This document shows positions 61,068 to 64,000 of a DNA stretch of 64,000 bases, in pieces. The notes beneath the pieces were generated by a model that made no database searches, was not told where the DNA came from, and saw only the letters and a program-made list of their open reading frames with translations. Made by a program: the position numbers and the translations under genes. Within the stretch, counting starts at the first letter, position 1. The number at the start of each line of letters is the position of its first letter. The stretch is from Neobacillus cucumis (GTDB lineage Bacteria > Bacillota > Bacilli > Bacillales_B > DSM-18226): positions 248,001 through 312,000 of the forward strand of contig NZ_JAEHGC010000001.1 of assembly GCF_016107705.1 (NCBI RefSeq). The letters are read 5' to 3'.

Positions 61068-62185
61068 TTCTTATCCACCTTTACCGTTTTAATTAACCCG
61101 CAGCAGGAATAATTTAAATCAGGGTAAATTACCACTTCCACGCCCTTTTCTTTAGCGAGCATAAGAATATGCTTCACATAAGGGCTCGACGGGTCACGCA
61201 TTAAGATTTTCCACGGAACCCTTCTTAACAACACCCGGGTTGTTTCACCCACCCCCGGCTTAATGTAGTGCATGCTTTCAATAGAAAATTCCACTTGAAT
61301 CTTCTTTACATCCTTCATCCCTAAAAATTCGGCCTTTATGGTTTCTAGGTTTCTTTCAGCTGCCGCTTTTGCCGCCTTAATTGTGATGAATGGATATTCT
61401 GCAGTAATTAGGTTAATATATTCATTTGAAACATCAGAAGAGAGAAGTTCACGGTAAAATTTTGCTCCGTGGAAATCATCCTTTCCGATATATTTTTCAT
61501 TCAAGACGGTCCTGCTTACCAACCCGGAAACGGTTGAATTCAGGCATGCGCTGGGAATTAAAAAATCCTCCCTCGTCCCGAAAAGCGGTGTACAGTAGCC
61601 TGGATCGGCAAGAACAGCAAGCCGGTCATCCAGCGTCACACCATATTTTTTTTCGTATTGCTGACAGGCCTTTTCGAGTTCAAGAGAAATAGCCCCTTTT
61701 CCTGTCCAGCCGTCCACGAATTGAATTTTTCCCTGCGGATGTTTTTCCAGAATATAGTGAAGGGCATTTTCGTCAATTCCCCGGTCACGAATGATCGAAA
61801 TACTGTAATGGGGCAGGGAGACATTATAGCGCTGCAGAAGATAGCGTTTAATTAAAATCCCCACTGGCGTTCCGGCACGGGCAAGCGAGCAGAGAACGGT
61901 GTTTTCCCCTTTTAACTGATAGATTTGCTCCGCCACAATCCCAATACAAAGAGCGACTTTTCGTTTATAATCATGTAATGACTGCCGGAACAAGTTTACA
62001 TAGGCTCTAGGTGGCTGGTACTCGATAGGGAGCGACTCACTATAGTGCTGGCCGGACTGTACCCGCACCTCACGATTGGCAGTCGAATCCTCAAGCTGGT
62101 ATTCACTTAAATCCTTTAGGAGAAAAACAACATCGTCCTCTCGGTAGGATCCGATTTTTGCTGGATTCTGAATGAATTTATTCAT
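61064..62185 (-). CDS. stiP: StiP-type phosphoribosyltransferase with Pelota-like domain
   Basis: This protein of about 373 residues has an N-terminal PRTase-like domain with the PRPP-loop-like VDGWTGKGAISLE and YSISIIRDRGID segments, and a C-terminal PELOTA RNA-binding-like region (VPWKILMRDPSSPYVKHILM ... CCGLIKTVKV). This architecture (annotated as cysteine protease StiP family) is a hallmark of Ter stress operons. ATG 62185 follows GAGGTGAATATA and overlaps the PRTase stop by 8 nt. Confidence 0.9.
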   Translation of the reverse strand: MNKFIQNPAKIGSYREDDVVFLLKDLSEYQLEDSTANREVRVQSGQHYSESLPIEYQPPRAYVNLFRQSLHDYKRKVALCIGIVAEQIYQLKGENTVLCSLARAGTPVGILIKRYLLQRYNVSLPHYSISIIRDRGIDENALHYILEKHPQGKIQFVDGWTGKGAISLELEKACQQYEKKYGVTLDDRLAVLADPGYCTPLFGTREDFLIPSACLNSTVSGLVSRTVLNEKYIGKDDFHGAKFYRELLSSDVSNEYINLITAEYPFITIKAAKAAAERNLETIKAEFLGMKDVKKIQVEFSIESMHYIKPGVGETTRVLLRRVPWKILMRDPSSPYVKHILMLAKEKGVEVVIYPDLNYSCCGLIKTVKVDKK

Positions 62186-63536
62186 TATATTCACCTCTTT
62201 TTGCAGAGAAAAATATAAGCTTGATTGATTTAATCTGTAATTTTTCAAGTTCCGTTATGATTGGCTGAAGATGCTGAGAATCTACTTCTCTTTCAAAAAA
62301 AACAAAAACCTCATCATATTCAAATGGAGGAATATTGTAAACAAAATGCGTGATTTCCGGGTCCTCCGGTGCAGGAAAGGAAACACCGAATCTCGCCCCA
62401 TACCCCTGTTTATTTTCAATATGGATCGGACTTCTCGTCGTAGATTGATAGGAAACATCCTGACCCATTTCTGCTGCAAGCTTCATTGGAATATACATAA
62501 ATTCCCCTGTACCAAGGCATAGTGTTTTTCCCCCTATCCTTTTTAGGCGGAGAAATGCGGCTGCTTTCGATATTTTCAGATGATTGGTCTGATTATCGAT
62601 GCTTGTGATTCCGAAGCGTCCTGTCTCCTGAATAAAACGCTCCAGATTTCTTGACGTCTGATAATCGGAACTTGAAAAAAATGGCCCTAATTGAATGATT
62701 TCTTTTGAGGAAGTGAAATTGTTTTCCCGTTCATTTCCCTTGTTTCTTTTATGAACATCCCTCAGCTGCTTCACTTCAACTTTTCCTGCTATTAAGGATA
62801 CCGTTCGGATTGTAATTCCCAGTTCTTTTTCCAGTTGGGTAAATTTCATCGTATGTTCATCCGATCGCCAATCCAATATCGAAACAACGGTATAAATCGC
62901 CCTTGGAAACTGAGAATGAATAGATTGGATAATATTGAGAGCCGTTTTTCCTGTCGTCATTTCGTCATCAACAAGGATAATCTCCCGCTCATTTTGAATC
63001 ATTGCTTTAGGAATATAACAGCGATGGGAGGTAGCATGGGAATGCTCTTCTTCAAAGGTTATTTCAGGCTCCCGTCCGACGAGGATTTCTCTTGTCGTAT
63101 GAAAAAAATCCGCTGATTTGAAACTGTCAAAAAAAGCATGCCCCAGTGCGGTCGCAGTTTCTGCAAAGCCGATGACGACCGGACGGATTGATGATGGAAT
63201 AAATGCGCTTCCGGACAATGGTTCATTTCGAATAAACTTGTCTAATAAATGAGGAGTGTCAGGACATTTAACTCCTTTTACTGATTCTAAATATCGGGCA
63301 GCAAGTAATGCAGCTGTTATCAGTCCTTTATTCGCATCAATCGGTAAATGCTTCCCGAGTACTTTACTGACGAATAAAAATGATCGTTTTTTATTGATCC
63401 TTGCCGCCATCGTGAAAAGATCCTCAACCGGCAAACTGTAAGGATTTTCGTTCACTTCCACTTCAACTTCAATAGTATCCAAAATATTAAACGTAAACTT
63501 CTTTTTTAATAAGGTCGATGTTTGTAACTTCTGCAT
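62178..63536 (-). CDS. Phosphoribosyltransferase (TRSP-type) of the Ter module
   Basis: This 452-residue protein has a PRTase domain with the PRPP-binding loop EIILVDDEMTTGKTALNII (about residues 187-205) and a C-terminal TRSP-like domain (FLRLKRIGGKTLCLGTGEFM). Such proteins are proposed to attach ribose-5-phosphate to a base or lyase product in Ter biosynthetic clusters. It starts at 63536 behind ACGGGGTGTTAC, within the 3' end of the upstream lyase gene. Confidence 0.88.
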   Translation of the reverse strand: MQKLQTSTLLKKKFTFNILDTIEVEVEVNENPYSLPVEDLFTMAARINKKRSFLFVSKVLGKHLPIDANKGLITAALLAARYLESVKGVKCPDTPHLLDKFIRNEPLSGSAFIPSSIRPVVIGFAETATALGHAFFDSFKSADFFHTTREILVGREPEITFEEEHSHATSHRCYIPKAMIQNEREIILVDDEMTTGKTALNIIQSIHSQFPRAIYTVVSILDWRSDEHTMKFTQLEKELGITIRTVSLIAGKVEVKQLRDVHKRNKGNERENNFTSSKEIIQLGPFFSSSDYQTSRNLERFIQETGRFGITSIDNQTNHLKISKAAAFLRLKRIGGKTLCLGTGEFMYIPMKLAAEMGQDVSYQSTTRSPIHIENKQGYGARFGVSFPAPEDPEITHFVYNIPPFEYDEVFVFFEREVDSQHLQPIITELEKLQIKSIKLIFFSAKRGEYNE

Positions 63537-64000
63537 GTAACACCCCGTAAAGCTGTGATTTTAAAAGAATCTTTTTTGCCCAAACATAATGCGGCTTTAT
63601 TTCATTCATTTTGTTTGCAAAGCCGCTTCTGACTACTCCAAGATGACCTCCGGCCGCTTCTACAATCGTACAGGCATCCACGTATTCCTCAAATGAAATG
63701 ACATTCAGCGCTTGGACGGTTTTAATATGCGAGGGATGAATTACTGTTTTTCCTGTCAATCCGTTTGCAATATCCATAAGAACCTCACGAATTAGCCCAT
63801 CCATATTTTGGTCAATTAATTCAGCACGTAATTTCAACCCTTCGTCCCCATACCTCTCACGGAAGGGGGTCTGCCGAAGCTGCGGCTTTAACATTCTTTC
63901 TTTGGCTGAAAAATACTCCCAAACCGGTCCGGAAACAATATAGGGGTCATCCCCTCGCTGAAAAATATTAATGATATCAGCAATGCAATCTCGTAAAATA
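63487..64000 (-). CDS. HpcH/HpaI aldolase/citrate-lyase-beta-like protein (partial)
   Basis: The reading frame is open to the right edge, so the N-terminus is missing. The visible about 170 residues begin ILRDCIADIINIFQRGDDPY and contain KTVIHPSHIKTVQALNVIS, characteristic of the citrate-lyase-beta/HpcH superfamily lyases found with PRTases in Ter operons. The 3' end overlaps the PRTase start by 50 nt. Confidence 0.8.
   Translation of the reverse strand, partial: ILRDCIADIINIFQRGDDPYIVSGPVWEYFSAKERMLKPQLRQTPFRERYGDEGLKLRAELIDQNMDGLIREVLMDIANGLTGKTVIHPSHIKTVQALNVISFEEYVDACTIVEAAGGHLGVVRSGFANKMNEIKPHYVWAKKILLKSQLYGVLHAEVTNIDLIKKEVYV

Overview
The window looks like a chromosomal segment of a low-GC, endospore-forming member of the Bacillaceae (Bacillus/Neobacillus-like). 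The evidence is the gene content (Spo0M, a GerA-type receptor operon, a YjcZ-type spore protein, CtpB, Ku/LigD), AG-rich Shine-Dalgarno sites with many TTG/GTG starts, and long runs of gene order that I recall from Bacillus subtilis (yxlE-F-G, yodL to yodT, ypmQ-R-S/ypmT, tatA-tatC, thyA-dfrA, yceG-yceH). No rRNA, insertion sequence, prophage or CRISPR array is visible. Gene identities come from reading the translations and motifs; no database search was run.

Layout. 1-2.9 kb: partial DeoR-type repressor with direct-repeat operators, tRNA-Gly(CCC) and tRNA-Ser(CGA), YdjO, a cold-shock protein with a long 5' leader, and a nucleoside hydrolase. 3.0-5.9 kb: divergent Ku and LigD (non-homologous end joining), with a sigma-G-like promoter before ku. 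5.9-13.6 kb: DapF, a patatin-like lipase, a YxlEFG-type ABC exporter, an amidohydrolase, and a GNAT acetyltransferase whose leader contains a tRNA-elbow-like fold overlapping an intrinsic terminator. 13.8-25.8 kb: MATE pump, an SDR lacking its catalytic residues, two Hsp20-like genes, a COG0523 GTPase, CtpB, CopA, DeoD. 25.8-38.4 kb: the yod region with spo0M and a Ser/Thr kinase inserted, and the beta-lysine locus (kamA, ablB, yodQ, yodR, yodS, yodT). A sigma-54 enhancer-binding regulator (kamR-like) lies between ablB and kamA, with a consensus -24/-12 promoter and palindromic candidate activator sites. 38.4-39.1 kb: a gene-poor stretch with degenerate 21-bp repeats, then a YjcZ spore gene. 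39.2-44.8 kb: MsrA/MsrB, a DUF4397 protein, RsmF, YpmS/YpmR/YpmQ. 44.8-48.6 kb: a gerA-B-C operon. 48.7-55.7 kb: DUF418, DegV, YpmT, an orphan sporulation-type histidine kinase, TatA/TatC, DfrA/ThyA. 55.8-64.0 kb: two modules of a Ter stress-response system. One is yceG-telA-terD-terD behind an ECF-sigma promoter. The other is a biosynthetic set (HpcH/HpaI-like lyase, PRTase, StiP, HAD phosphatase) that runs off the window end.

How the genes work together. KamA makes beta-lysine and AblB acetylates it. YodT, YodS/YodR and YodQ are plausible transaminase, CoA-transferase and deacylase steps of a catabolic route, under KamR/sigma-54 at kamA and possibly CcpA at yodT. The Ter genes combine envelope-associated TerD/TelA proteins with enzymes thought to make a nucleotide-like metabolite. 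The most novel-looking items are the tRNA-like leader at 12628-12739, the palindromes around kamR/kamA, and the complete-looking Ter modules.
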